Positions 27,740 to 37,522 of a DNA stretch of 59,560 nucleotides are shown piece after piece; within the stretch, counting starts at the first letter, position 1, and each line of letters opens with the position of its first letter. Source of the DNA: Bacteroidota bacterium (GTDB taxonomy: Bacteria > Bacteroidota > Bacteroidia > Chitinophagales > Chitinophagaceae); the NCBI GenBank assembly GCA_018267575.1, contig JAFDYF010000072.1, positions 1 to 59,560 of the forward strand, given 5' to 3'. Position numbers and translations under genes: made by a program. The notes under the pieces are model-generated. The model had not been told where the DNA came from. It saw nothing but the letters and a program-made list of their open reading frames with translations, and ran no database searches.

Positions 27740-29239
27740 TCAATATTGTTTTGCCGCAGGCCTTACTTCAGAGCCATCTTGATGGGTAAGACCATCGCCC
27801 AATTCTTTTCTGTATTTGTCAGCAATCAAGCTGAGTCGTTGAACAATATCAGGGTGCATATCTTTAACATCCCTTGCTTCACCAGGATCTGTCCTTAGAT
27901 CATATAAGGCGAGTGAAACCGAATCCTCAAAATATTTGCCCGGGTAGCCATCTGCCCCGATTGCTCCAGGCCTATTATAAGTTCGGGAAGTACATGGGAA
28001 AACAAGTTTCCATTGACCACTTCTTACGGCCTTTAGATTTTTTTCATCGTAGTAATAAACAAAATCAGTTCTTGGGTCTATCTCTGTTTTTTGCTCCAAT
28101 AGTGGTAAAATATTCACACCATCAATTTTTTTGACGGGGAGTTTTGCATGGCAGATGGAGACCAATGTTGGCATCAGGTCCATGGTGGCGGTTAGGTCAT
28201 TGCAAATAGAACCTGCGGCTATCTTGCCCGGCCATTTCATAATGCAAGGCACCCGCAAACCTCCTTCCCATGCTGTGCCTTTTCCTTCCCGGAAGCCACC
28301 CGTACTGCCAGCATGATTGCCGAAAGTGAGCCAAGGACCATTATCACTGGTAAAAACAACGAGGGTATTTTTGCTGATTCCATTTTTATCCAAGGCTTTT
28401 AAAACCTCGCCCACCGACCAGTCCAGTTCTTCCATCACATCGCCATAAAGACCTGCACCGCTTTTCCCCTTATATTTTGAAGAAGCAGCAATGGGCACAT
28501 GCGGCATTGAATGGGCCAAGTAAAGAAAAAAAGGATGGTTTTTGTTTTTATTTATAAAACTAATAGCTCGTTCGGTATAAAGAGTGGTAAGTTCAGCCTG
28601 ATCATCGAGGGTTCTAATGAACCGGATTGGCTTATTGCCATCAATTAAAGGTAATGGTGGATATTTCCCTCTAAAGGTTGAAGTATCCAGCGGCTTGCCA
28701 TTATAATCGACCGGCCACATATCGTTTGAATAAGGCAGGCCAAGATATTCGTCAAAGCCTTGCTGCAAGGGCAAGAAGGGTTCCCTGCTTCCCAAATGCC
28801 ATTTGCCGATCATGCCTGTTTTATATCCGGCCGCTTTGAGTACTTCAGCAATGGTTTCCTCTTTTGGGTTCAAGGCGATTTTACTGTGGGGCATCAAGGC
28901 GCCACTTATGCCAAGTCTGGTGGGGTAACAGCCAGTAAGCAAGGCACATCGGGAGGCACTACATACTGCCTGCCCTACATAAAAATTGGTAAAACGCATA
29001 CCATCAGCAGCAAGCTTATTGATGTGTGGGGTATGATAGGGGAAGCCGCCATAACATTCCATGTCACCAAAACCCATATCATCCATCAGTATGATCACTA
29101 CATTTGGCGGCGTATTGGCTGTGCTCAGTTTTTCCTTTACGCTATCTTTCCCATGTTGAGGTACTTTGTTGAAACTAGTAAATAATAGCGCAAGCAGTAA
29201 TAGCATCATCCTGTTTGCATAACCGATTGTTTTTTTCAT
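27740..29239 (-). CDS. Secreted arylsulfatase A-like sulfatase (S1 family)
   Basis: The 499-residue sulfatase has an N-terminal hydrophobic segment (MMLLLLALLFTSF) that is probably a signal peptide. The metal site is in VVIILMDDMGFGDMECYGG. The maturation motif CSASR places formylglycine at Cys-93, followed by LTGCYPTRLG. Further motifs are MIGKWHLG and VFTSDNGPWLTFGNHAGSTG. It differs clearly from the neighbouring sulfatase in both motif and C-terminus, so the two probably remove sulfate from different positions. It lies 145 bases after the first GH29 fucosidase gene. Confidence 0.9.
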   Translation of the reverse strand: MKKTIGYANRMMLLLLALLFTSFNKVPQHGKDSVKEKLSTANTPPNVVIILMDDMGFGDMECYGGFPYHTPHINKLAADGMRFTNFYVGQAVCSASRCALLTGCYPTRLGISGALMPHSKIALNPKEETIAEVLKAAGYKTGMIGKWHLGSREPFLPLQQGFDEYLGLPYSNDMWPVDYNGKPLDTSTFRGKYPPLPLIDGNKPIRFIRTLDDQAELTTLYTERAISFINKNKNHPFFLYLAHSMPHVPIAASSKYKGKSGAGLYGDVMEELDWSVGEVLKALDKNGISKNTLVVFTSDNGPWLTFGNHAGSTGGFREGKGTAWEGGLRVPCIMKWPGKIAAGSICNDLTATMDLMPTLVSICHAKLPVKKIDGVNILPLLEQKTEIDPRTDFVYYYDEKNLKAVRSGQWKLVFPCTSRTYNRPGAIGADGYPGKYFEDSVSLALYDLRTDPGEARDVKDMHPDIVQRLSLIADKYRKELGDGLTHQDGSEVRPAAKQY

Positions 29240-29384
29240 ATACTATTTGTTTAGGTCATTTAGCAATTCATTCTATAATATTTTTCAATCCCGATGGTTT
29301 TCGGTAATACGCTCCATATGTAATTACATTGTATCAAAAATTTTCACAATCAAAATAGCTACCACTAACCTTTTTTGAAAGGGC

Positions 29385-30827
29385 TTATTTTTTTACATTG
29401 CTAATCTTTATGACATAAGCCTGTCCTGTTTTCAATTTATTCGGATCGAAAGGAGGCAATTTGATTTCTGTATCCTTACCTCTTATGACCCAACTCAACG
29501 CTTCCATACTGGGTAATAGGGAAAGCTTATTGGCAGGTGTCAATATTAAATTTTTAATCAGTACTTTTTGATTGGATGGGTATTTGGGAAAAATGGCATA
29601 CAGTATTTTTGTATGATTGTTGTAGGTAAAAAAGAGTTCTTTTACGGCATATCCTGGATCGGGATTCAGAGTCAGCTTCAATAATAAATCACCACTGCCA
29701 TCTTTCGGTTTATAGTCTGTTCTTCCCGCACTCCATTGCGAAGGCGTTTTCCAAGTTTCGGTATTGTAAATGGCTTCTCCATTGGTTTTTAGCCAATCCC
29801 CAATCTGCAATAAGCGCTCCTGCATAATAGGTGGTATTTTGCCATGTCCATCGGGGCCAATATCCAACAGAAAGTTTCCACCTCGACTCACCTTGTCAAT
29901 AAGCTGCAAGACCAACGATTGTGCAGAATTATAATCCCAAGCGTCCTCCGCACGGTTATAGCCATAGCTAAAGCCCATGCCGCGGCTTTCCTCCCAAGCA
30001 TGATCTTTGAATGACAATTCCGGCTGGTACTCGGGTGTGTATACCATACCATGTTTGAAGCGGGTGGTTCTTCCCCAACGATCATTGGTAACAACGGTGT
30101 TTCTAACAGGGCTTTCATTATAGAGCCATGCTAAAAAAGAAGTACTTCTCCAAAGCGTATCCGACTCGTCCCACTCGCCATCTGTCCAAAACACATCCGG
30201 TTTATATCTGTTGATCAGATCTTTCATCTGCGGCATGGTATGGGTATCTGAAAACCGTTTCCGGTCTTTGAGCCAAATGGGATTATACCATTCATACAAA
30301 GAATAATACATGCCCGGATGCACCGAGGTTTTTCGCACTGCGGCAAAAAGTTCCCCGATCAGATCGCGATGCGGACCAATATCCACGGCGTTCCATTTAA
30401 AACCCCAATCCCTGTTTGCCTCTTCACTGGGCCAAAGACAAAATCCATCATGGTGTTTGGATGTGAGCACGATGTATTTGGCACCGCTTTCTTCAAAAAG
30501 TTTGGCCCATTCATCGGGGTTGAACAGTTCGGCTTTGAAATCATCGGCCAATTGATAATAGGTTCTGCTGCCAAATTTTTCCTTGTGATATTTGGTGATG
30601 GCACTATCCCCATTCACCAAACCATGTTGGTACCATTCTGCATAATTCCCTTTTTTGCAGTATCCTGGAACAGAATAAACACCCCAGTGTATAAAAATTC
30701 CAAACTTTCCATTCGTAAACCAAGCTGGAACTGGTTTTTTGTCAATACTTTCCCAATTGGCCTTATAAGTTTGTGCCTGCAGTTTTACCATCAAAAAAAG
30801 GAAGATGATAGCAATCGATTTTTTCAT
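29385..30827 (-). CDS. Secreted alpha-L-fucosidase (GH29)
   Basis: GH29 enzymes remove alpha-linked L-fucose by a retaining mechanism. The 480-residue protein has a signal peptide ending KLQAQ (residue 19). The family core includes WFTNGKFGIFIHWGVYSVPG, the active-site strand YIVLTSKHHDGFCLWPS, and the nucleophile region DVFWTDGEWD with Asp-216. SRGGNFLLDIGPDGHGKIPP and a C-terminal beta domain follow. It is 22 bases downstream of the second GH29 gene and clearly co-transcribed with it. The acid/base residue is not obvious, as is normal in GH29. Confidence 0.93.
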   Translation of the reverse strand: MKKSIAIIFLFLMVKLQAQTYKANWESIDKKPVPAWFTNGKFGIFIHWGVYSVPGYCKKGNYAEWYQHGLVNGDSAITKYHKEKFGSRTYYQLADDFKAELFNPDEWAKLFEESGAKYIVLTSKHHDGFCLWPSEEANRDWGFKWNAVDIGPHRDLIGELFAAVRKTSVHPGMYYSLYEWYNPIWLKDRKRFSDTHTMPQMKDLINRYKPDVFWTDGEWDESDTLWRSTSFLAWLYNESPVRNTVVTNDRWGRTTRFKHGMVYTPEYQPELSFKDHAWEESRGMGFSYGYNRAEDAWDYNSAQSLVLQLIDKVSRGGNFLLDIGPDGHGKIPPIMQERLLQIGDWLKTNGEAIYNTETWKTPSQWSAGRTDYKPKDGSGDLLLKLTLNPDPGYAVKELFFTYNNHTKILYAIFPKYPSNQKVLIKNLILTPANKLSLLPSMEALSWVIRGKDTEIKLPPFDPNKLKTGQAYVIKISNVKK

Positions 30828-30849
30828 TTAATGCAATTAAAGTTTTGGT

Positions 30850-32166
30850 TTATTTGCTTTGTACCGGAACCTTTTCCATGTCCCCATCCATTTCCAATAC
30901 AATCACGGAGCAATTTTCATTGGGCATAATCTCTGGTAAACTGATTAGGATATTTTGCTTGGATTGTTGTATGTTCAAATCTTTACCTGTCAAAAAATAG
31001 GTCCGCTGTATTTTTCGATCGGGTATTGCTGGAAGGGTCAACGATTTCATTCCTGTTTTAAAAAGAAGTAAATACATTTTATTTCCTTTTCTGGTGAAGG
31101 CCATTGTCGAATCTGGTGCAAATGGACCGCCCTTGGTGCCATAAATAGCGTCACCATAGATTTTCAGCCAATCGCCTATTTCTTTTAACCGTTGTACTTG
31201 CCTGTTTTCCATACGACCATCCAACATCGGTCCCACATTCAGCAAAAGATTACCATTGCCACCAGCCGTGCTGCATAATGTTTGGATGCATTCCTTCAAC
31301 GATTTCATTTTGTCGTTGGGTTTCCATGCCCATTGATGGCAAATGGTAATGCACGATTCCCAAGGATAGTCCATGGCCAATTTCCCAATCTTTTGTTCAG
31401 GGGTTGCATAGTCACCAACGGATCCTTCCACCATTTCCTCATGGCTTTGCTTGCCCAAGCGGTTATTGATGATCAGTGCTGGTTCCAGCTTTTTTAAATA
31501 TCCATACATGTCCACCGCCATGGCCTGTGTCCAAGGGGTTTCCCAGTTGCCATCAAACCATAGCATATAAGGGTGATAGTGAGTGATCAGTTCTTTCAAC
31601 TGGTTTTTCATATACTGCACAAAGCGGGGCATATTAGCATTCGGGTCGGGATCCTTCCTGCCATCATTATGCAGGGGATAATCGGGCGAATACCAATCGA
31701 GGATGGTATAATAAATACAAAATTTGATTCCATATTTTTTACAGGCATTTGCTAATTCACCAACCACATCTCTTTTGAACGGGGTGTTCATAATATTATA
31801 CGTGCTGTAGGCGGTGGGCCAAAGGCAAAATCCATCGTGGTGCTTAGCGGTAATGGTAATATATTTCATCCCGGCATCATGGGCTGTTTTCACCCATGCC
31901 TCCGCATTGAACAATACAGGGTCAAACTCTTTGTACAGACTATCATAGTCTGCCTGTCCCACTTCATGGTTACGCGACCAGCCAATTTCGGTGCCACGCA
32001 AAGTAACGGGCCCCCAATGGATAAACATGCCGAAGCGCTTATCCATAAAACCCTTTAGTATCTTCTTGTTTGTTTTGATATTTTCCGGAACCAGGACCGT
32101 TGGTTGTGATTTCAACAAGGGAATGTAACCAAGTATCGAAATAAAGAGTAAGCAAACCGTTTTCAT
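30850..32166 (-). CDS. Secreted alpha-L-fucosidase-like GH29 enzyme
   Basis: This is a second GH29 protein, 438 residues, with signal peptide MKTVCLLFISILGYIPLLKS. Core motifs are RFGMFIHWGPVTLRGTE, YITITAKHHDGFCLWPT and the nucleophile region YMLWFDGNWE with Asp-205. GNGNLLLNVGPMLDGRM follows. It is not a close duplicate of its neighbour: the loops around the active site differ, so the two may act on different fucosyl linkages. This looks like the first gene of the fucosidase/sulfatase run (32166 down to 26141). Confidence 0.92.
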   Translation of the reverse strand: MKTVCLLFISILGYIPLLKSQPTVLVPENIKTNKKILKGFMDKRFGMFIHWGPVTLRGTEIGWSRNHEVGQADYDSLYKEFDPVLFNAEAWVKTAHDAGMKYITITAKHHDGFCLWPTAYSTYNIMNTPFKRDVVGELANACKKYGIKFCIYYTILDWYSPDYPLHNDGRKDPDPNANMPRFVQYMKNQLKELITHYHPYMLWFDGNWETPWTQAMAVDMYGYLKKLEPALIINNRLGKQSHEEMVEGSVGDYATPEQKIGKLAMDYPWESCITICHQWAWKPNDKMKSLKECIQTLCSTAGGNGNLLLNVGPMLDGRMENRQVQRLKEIGDWLKIYGDAIYGTKGGPFAPDSTMAFTRKGNKMYLLLFKTGMKSLTLPAIPDRKIQRTYFLTGKDLNIQQSKQNILISLPEIMPNENCSVIVLEMDGDMEKVPVQSK

Positions 32167-32386
32167 AGGACTAAAATACGGTTGATTTTAGGATTATCGC
32201 TTACAATATATTAATAATATAAAGTTTTACGCAAACGGTTGTTCTAATTTTTTATCCGTGGTATTTGACCATAACTATTGAACTTAGAATTTTTAATGGG
32301 TTGTCTAAACAAAATTGAAAATGAAAAATAGATTGTCATTGGTTATTAATTCCAACTCGTAATATTTGAGATTGTTTTATGGTATT

Positions 32387-32950
32387 TTATAACTTTTCCC
32401 ATTCATCCAAAGTCGTCACATCCGCTTGTCTTGGAAAAATTTTGGTCATGAGTATACGATGTACTTCCTCATCTTGGTCGGCACAACAATCCGAAAGCAC
32501 AGTGATCCGAAAATCTTTGTCGGCCGCTTCACGGATGGTCGATAGCAGTACACCGCTGGTGGAAATGCCTGTAAGGATCAAATGCTGAATGTCTTTTGCC
32601 CTTAACAGCATTTCGAGGTCGCTGCCCGAAAATGCACTTAAACGTTTTTTGACAACAGTAATTTCATCTGGATGTTTTGAAAGATCTGGATGGATAGTCA
32701 TGAACTCATCCATATTGATCTTGGCGTATTGTTCTTTGGCTGCAGCAAAACTTTTATTGTTATCACTCAACTCCGGCAAACCTGGCCTAAAACCGACCAC
32801 GACATATAACACAGGTATTTGTTTTTTCCGGGCCAGGGCGATGGCCTTCGCTGCCCGATTGATAAAACTTTTGCTATCGGTCAACCGCTTAACAATCCCT
32901 ATCTGAATATCCATTACTAAAAATACCGTGTGCTGATTTTTTGCTTCCAT
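32387..32950 (-). CDS. Isochorismatase-like hydrolase fold protein lacking the catalytic cysteine
   Basis: The family normally uses an Asp-Lys-Cys triad to hydrolyse C-N or ether bonds. In this 187-residue protein the first Asp is visible in FLVMDIQIGIV (Asp-14) and a Lys is present in VVKKRLSAF (about residue 101). The usual GxxTDxCV motif reads GISTSGVLLST, with Val-134 or Gly-133 where the nucleophilic Cys should be. Either the protein belongs to a known cysteine-less branch or it is not a hydrolase. It stands 220 bases upstream of the fucosidase run on the same strand and may be independent. Confidence 0.8.
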   Translation of the reverse strand: MEAKNQHTVFLVMDIQIGIVKRLTDSKSFINRAAKAIALARKKQIPVLYVVVGFRPGLPELSDNNKSFAAAKEQYAKINMDEFMTIHPDLSKHPDEITVVKKRLSAFSGSDLEMLLRAKDIQHLILTGISTSGVLLSTIREAADKDFRITVLSDCCADQDEEVHRILMTKIFPRQADVTTLDEWEKL

Positions 32951-33639
32951 TTTAATTTAGATTGAAATTATTTATATTACTATTCTTTAAAACTGGTGGC
33001 TTCCACTTCACCATGCCTATCAATTCCTTTTTGTTTAGATAATCTCCCAACTTAATAAAACATTGATATAGCCAAATTTGACAACCTCTACCACAAATAT
33101 AAGTTTGGCGAAATGGATTGCAACAGGTTTATGGCAAACCAGCGGACCCATCAAGCTGGCCTGGATAAAATCAACCCAAAAGCTGGGAGGAAATAAGATA
33201 TTCATAAACTCCCTTTAGTTCTATGACAATCTTTGTTTGCGCTAATAATAAAACGAGGTAAAATTATTTACCACTAAAATTGTGATTATCAGTCTACTGA
33301 TTTGATGTAAACGTAATTTTTGAAGAGAAGGGTTGTTCTGTCTTTGCTGAAAATGGAAGGAAGGGGTTCTACCGACTTGGCAGTAGCAAAAAGACCATAT
33401 TTGCTACCGCCAAAAGCATCTTGGATAAGGAAAGGTTTAACAGGTGTATAATTCGGTTACTTTCAAAATGCCGAACGATTATGTTTCGCCATTTTGCCAT
33501 TTTAAAAACCCATTTAATTGTCAGATTGTCAATCTTTAAAACAGATGTTTCTATTGTTTTTCAAAGCCTTGCAATAAAAAAACCTCTTGATTTAAATATT
33601 AAATAAAATTAAAAGCTAATTGCTTGTCTAAAAAAAATA

Positions 33640-33912
33640 TTACGTGAAACAGCATTTGCTGCATGTGAAATCTTTTGAACAGCTTTTTTGGTATAGCGCC
33701 CTTATTTTGGAGGCATTGGCTGAAGAATAGCTAGTGCGGTAAACAAATGCGATTATCGGCAAGGCATTGTAAAAGCTGTATTGAAATTCATGCTCAAAGT
33801 CCCCAATGGCCACATAAAACAATTTTGCTGGATAATCAGGATCGATTTTTGGGTTGTTTTTTTGGATAAAAAACTTACTTGATCGAAGTAATATATTGAT
33901 TGCTGATATAAG
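33640..33912 (-). pseudogene. Possible remnant of a longer coding sequence
   Basis: A 91-codon minus-strand frame is open between two stops and has no ATG. Its first half reads like real protein, for example NNPKIDPDYPAKLFYVAIGD followed by FEHEFQYSF. The second half is less protein-like and no homologous frame continues upstream. The segment resembles, weakly, the C-terminal part of secreted esterase-like hydrolases. This is inference from composition only; it could be chance. Confidence 0.25.
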
Positions 33913-34040
33913 TTAAGATTATGGAAAAACCAACCGATGCGATTATAAAATTGAATGTTTTATATAAGCGTTTTTTATTTCGTTGTGGTCAAAAAGAATA
34001 AAAGAATCAGAACTTGATTTTGCAAGCAATCAAATCCTAA

Positions 34041-34072
34041 TTGGTACATATACCAATACTATATTACTTTTG
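34041..34072 (+). promoter_or_regulatory. Candidate Bacteroidota promoter of pgi
   Basis: A TTG at 34041-34043 is followed 21 bases later by TACTTTTG (34065-34072), matching the -33 TTG / -7 TAnnTTTG arrangement. Transcription would begin about 12 bases before the pgi ATG. Confidence 0.6.
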
Positions 34073-34090
34073 ACCCCTAATATTTAAAAT

Positions 34091-35719
34091 ATGTTTCCTA
34101 AAATATCGCCCCAAAAAACCAAAGCTTGGCAACAATTAAAAGACCATTACGATTCAGAGATGAAAGATGTGCAGATGCGCAAGTTATTTCATGATGATCC
34201 AGAAAGGTTTAGTAAATTATCACTGGTGCTGGATGATATTCTCTTCGACTACTCCAAAAATATCATCACGGATAAAACGATGGGTTTATTGATTGGGCTC
34301 GCAGCGGAAAGCCAGCTAAAAGAAGCGATTGAAGCCATGTTTACCGGGGAAAAAATTAATTTGACAGAAAACCGTTCGGTGCTTCATATTGCCTTACGAA
34401 ACCTTCCGGGCAGTCCCATTTTTTCTGAAGGGAAAGATGTGATGCCTGATGTGCTGCGGGTTCAAGCGCACATGAAAAATTTTTGTACCAAAATACATAC
34501 TGGCGAATGGAAGGGGTATACGGGAAAGAAAATAAAATACATTGTAAATATCGGTATCGGAGGGAGTGATTTGGGACCGGTAATGGTGACCGAGGCTTTA
34601 AAACCTTATTGGGTAAATGGCATTCAAGCTTATTTTGTATCGAATGTGGATGGCACCCATATCGTGGAAACGCTTAAAAAAGTGACTCCCGATGAAACGC
34701 TTTTCTTGATTGCATCCAAAACCTTTACCACCCAGGAAACCATGACCAATGCCCATTCAGCCAGGGATTGGTTCTTGCAATCGGCCATGGATTCGGCTCA
34801 TATTGCAAAGCATTTTGTGGCTTTGTCGACCAATGAAAAGGATGTCGTCAGCTTTGGGATCGATAAAGAGAATATGTTTGAGTTCTGGGATTGGGTAGGG
34901 GGCAGGTATTCGCTTTGGAGTGCTATTGGTTTATCCATTGCCTTGACCATCGGCTACGATCATTTTGAGCAGCTATTGAAGGGGGCTCATGAAACGGATA
35001 TACATTTCCGTGAAACGTCATTTGAAAAAAACATCCCCGTAGTTATGGCATTGGTGGGCTTATGGTATACGGATTTTTTTGGTAGCCAAACCGAAGCCAT
35101 ACTGCCTTACGATCAGTACATGCACCGCTTTGCTGCTTATTTTCAACAAGGGAATATGGAAAGCAATGGCAAAAGCACCGACCGTAATGGGAAGCCCGTT
35201 GATTATCCAACTGGTCCCGTGGTTTGGGGCGAGCCGGGCACCAATGGCCAACATGCATTTTATCAGCTTATCCATCAGGGCAAGGTTTTGATCCCCTGCG
35301 ATTTTATTGCGCCAGCCATAAGCCATAACCCAATAGGCGACCATCATACCAAACTGCTGTCTAATTTTTTTGCACAAACAGAGGCACTGATGAATGGAAA
35401 AACAAAAGAGGAGTTGCTTGCTGAGCATGTGAAGCCCGAACTTATTCCTTTCAAATCCTTTAGCGGCAACCGTCCAACCAATTCGTTTTTGCTTAAAGAA
35501 ATTACTCCCTTTAGTTTGGGCAGGCTCATTGCATTCTATGAGCACAAAATTTTTGTACAAGGGGTTATCTGGAATATTTTTTCATTTGACCAATGGGGCG
35601 TGGAACTTGGCAAGCAACTGGCTGGAAAAATTCTCCCTGAGTTACAGAATGAGCAAGAGATTAGTTCGCATGATTCTTCCACTAATGGACTTATTAATGC
35701 GTTTAAAAAAATGCGTTAA
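34091..35719 (+). CDS. pgi: Glucose-6-phosphate isomerase
   Basis: It interconverts glucose 6-phosphate and fructose 6-phosphate. The 542-residue protein carries the sugar-phosphate loop [17 protein letters not shown], the segment [31 protein letters not shown] and the catalytic region [33 protein letters not shown] and the C-terminal [11 protein letters not shown] complete the signature. Length is typical of the E. coli-type enzyme. It is monocistronic with its own promoter candidate. Identification is secure. Confidence 0.97.
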   Translation: MFPKISPQKTKAWQQLKDHYDSEMKDVQMRKLFHDDPERFSKLSLVLDDILFDYSKNIITDKTMGLLIGLAAESQLKEAIEAMFTGEKINLTENRSVLHIALRNLPGSPIFSEGKDVMPDVLRVQAHMKNFCTKIHTGEWKGYTGKKIKYIVNIGIGGSDLGPVMVTEALKPYWVNGIQAYFVSNVDGTHIVETLKKVTPDETLFLIASKTFTTQETMTNAHSARDWFLQSAMDSAHIAKHFVALSTNEKDVVSFGIDKENMFEFWDWVGGRYSLWSAIGLSIALTIGYDHFEQLLKGAHETDIHFRETSFEKNIPVVMALVGLWYTDFFGSQTEAILPYDQYMHRFAAYFQQGNMESNGKSTDRNGKPVDYPTGPVVWGEPGTNGQHAFYQLIHQGKVLIPCDFIAPAISHNPIGDHHTKLLSNFFAQTEALMNGKTKEELLAEHVKPELIPFKSFSGNRPTNSFLLKEITPFSLGRLIAFYEHKIFVQGVIWNIFSFDQWGVELGKQLAGKILPELQNEQEISSHDSSTNGLINAFKKMR

Positions 35720-35775
35720 TAGTGCGCTAGTTTTTTTCCTAACTTTAGAAACATTGTTTGATTAAATCTTTTGTT

Positions 35776-36231
35776 ATGAAAAAAGTTTTATTTGCCTGTC
35801 TTTTCTTTTCACAAGGGGGTATGGCACAGTGGAAGTCATCTGACCCATTATTCAAATCAGATCGGTTTGAAGTTCCTAAGCCGATGAATACACCTTTTGG
35901 CTTCTCTGAGACGACTACTTTGCCTCAATCCCATTTTTATTATTTTAAGGATACGGCAATAAAAATAAACCCAGATGATTTTCCGAACGAATTATTGTTG
36001 AATCGGCAATCATCCACTCCTCGATCATTTTTAGGAAAAACAGATCTGGGCACCGTCTATACAATGTCTCCTGATAATATGCCATGTCTGCTCCCTGAAC
36101 TATCCAATATGGAAAGGATGCCAGTTCGCGGATACAAAATGTATATGCAAGATGATATTGATCGGATGCCCAATCCCTTAGCACAGAAAAAGCTCCAGCC
36201 TAAAAATCAGAAGAGGTCAAATCATAAATAA
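35776..36231 (+). CDS. Unknown small secreted protein
   Basis: From ATG 35776 the protein has 151 residues with a signal peptide MKKVLFACLFFSQGGMAQ; a TTG at 35758 would extend it by six. The mature part is polar and rich in Pro, Asn and Met. It has no recognisable domain and no obvious repeats, and ends in a basic tail (KKLQPKNQKRSNHK). It lies 56 bases after pgi, so co-transcription is possible. I do not recognise the family. The signal peptide and intact frame support a real gene. Confidence 0.6.
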   Translation: MKKVLFACLFFSQGGMAQWKSSDPLFKSDRFEVPKPMNTPFGFSETTTLPQSHFYYFKDTAIKINPDDFPNELLLNRQSSTPRSFLGKTDLGTVYTMSPDNMPCLLPELSNMERMPVRGYKMYMQDDIDRMPNPLAQKKLQPKNQKRSNHK

Positions 36232-36402
36232 TCAGTTAAATTTTTGAAGGAATTCTTTTTTCTTTTCATTATCGTTTGCGACAAACTAACTTCGTGGCAA
36301 GAATGCTTTTAAGCACTTGAATCAAAACTTTTTAAAACTAAAATAAATCTGGTTTCCTTGCGTTTTAGCAAAAATCGAGGCTTTTCCGCAAAATCCGATT
36401 CT

Positions 36403-37497
36403 ATGACTTTTCTTATGCAAATCGCTGACCGTTCAAATCATATTTTTAGTCATTCATTTCATCCCAGATTTAGAAATCTGCTGTTCTTCATTTTTTGCAG
36501 TTGCTTTTTCGGCTCCCTATTAAGTTGTGATAGCCTGCATTCGGAACAGGATGGAAAAAAAGGTAAACAAGATACCACTATACACAAGGATTCAATCATT
36601 GATGGGAATCTGACAAAGTTGGACACGGCGCAGTATAACCGCCAACTGATCAAAATTACCAACGGCGATACTTCAGGCAGATGGCCTGTAAAAACGGCTT
36701 ATCCACTAGCGGGTGCCATACTTCCTTTTAAAAGGATTGTGGCTTATTATGGCAATCTCTATTCCAAAAAGATGGGCGTGTTGGGCGAATATCCTGAAAA
36801 AGAGATGTTGCAAAAATTGCAGGCAGAAATTAAGAAATGGGAGTTGGCAGATAGTACCATGCCTGTACAGCCAGCCTTGCATTATATAGCGGTTACCGCA
36901 CAGGGAAGTCCGGGCAAGGGTGAGAAATATCGTGCAAGGATGCCTTTTAAACAAATTGATAGCGTCCTAAAAATGGCTGCGAAAATAAATGCCATTGTAT
37001 TTTTGGATATACAGGTTGGGAAAAGCAACGTGGAATCGGAAGTGCCTTTGCTTGTAGACTATCTTAAAATGCCCAATGTGCATTTGGGTATCGATCCAGA
37101 GTTTTCAATGAAAACTGGAAAAAAACCGGGCACGGTAATCGGCACGATGGACGCCGCAGATGTTAATTTTACTAGCAACTATCTGGCTAAATTGGTAAAG
37201 GATTACAAACTCCCTCCAAAAATATTGGTGGTGCACCGCTTTACCCGTCCCATGATTACCAATTACAAAAAAATTGAAACTAGGCCCGAAGTTCAAATTG
37301 TGATGGACATGGATGGATGGGGCGCTCAGGCCAGAAAAATTTCCACTTATCAATCCTTCATTTATAAGGAACCCGTTGAATTCACTGGCTTTAAACTTTT
37401 TTACAAAAACGATTTCCGGGAAAAGGGTAGCCGCATCATGACGCCACAGGAAGTGCTGAAACTAAAACCACAACCAGTGTATATCCAATATCAATAA
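36403..37497 (+). CDS. Predicted lipoprotein of unknown function with a TIM-barrel-like domain
   Basis: From ATG 36403 the protein has 364 residues; an in-frame TTG at 36358 would add fifteen. After a basic N-terminus, a hydrophobic stretch ends in GSLLSC, a plausible lipobox. The conserved-looking body begins at RIVAYYGNLYSKKMGVLGEY and includes YIAVTAQGSPGKGEKYR, VFLDIQVGKSN, VHLGIDPEFSM, ILVVHRFTRPMI and VQIVMDMDGWGAQ. Alternating strands ending in acidic residues suggest a TIM-barrel, glycosidase-like fold. From memory, related domains occur in secreted actinobacterial proteins, but no activity is known to me. Confidence 0.72.
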   Translation: MTFLMQIADRSNHIFSHSFHPRFRNLLFFIFCSCFFGSLLSCDSLHSEQDGKKGKQDTTIHKDSIIDGNLTKLDTAQYNRQLIKITNGDTSGRWPVKTAYPLAGAILPFKRIVAYYGNLYSKKMGVLGEYPEKEMLQKLQAEIKKWELADSTMPVQPALHYIAVTAQGSPGKGEKYRARMPFKQIDSVLKMAAKINAIVFLDIQVGKSNVESEVPLLVDYLKMPNVHLGIDPEFSMKTGKKPGTVIGTMDAADVNFTSNYLAKLVKDYKLPPKILVVHRFTRPMITNYKKIETRPEVQIVMDMDGWGAQARKISTYQSFIYKEPVEFTGFKLFYKNDFREKGSRIMTPQEVLKLKPQPVYIQYQ

Positions 37498-37522
37498 AGC
37501 TATTGAATGAAAGGAATGGGGT

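Larger units (their letters stand above)
32951..34090. other. 1.1 kb gene-poor region upstream of pgi
   Basis: This is the largest non-coding gap of the window. It is AT-rich and has only short open frames. One minus-strand frame (33640-33912) looks coding-like and is listed separately. A 61-codon plus-strand frame at 33421-33606 (TTG start) has no recognisable motif and I do not accept it as a gene. A pgi promoter candidate is at the right end. I see no inverted repeats or target duplications that would mark an insertion sequence. Confidence 0.5.

Noticed and set aside
30318..30929. A 203-codon plus-strand frame spanning the two fucosidase genes
   Set aside because: It is antisense to two GH29 genes with clear active-site motifs and crosses their junction.
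33421..33606. A 61-codon plus-strand frame in the gap upstream of pgi
   Set aside because: It has a TTG start and no recognisable motif, and lies in AT-rich DNA with many stops in neighbouring frames.
32951..34090. Insertion sequence or transposase remnant
   Set aside because: No terminal inverted repeats, target duplications or transposase motifs were found; only a weak hydrolase-like frame remains.
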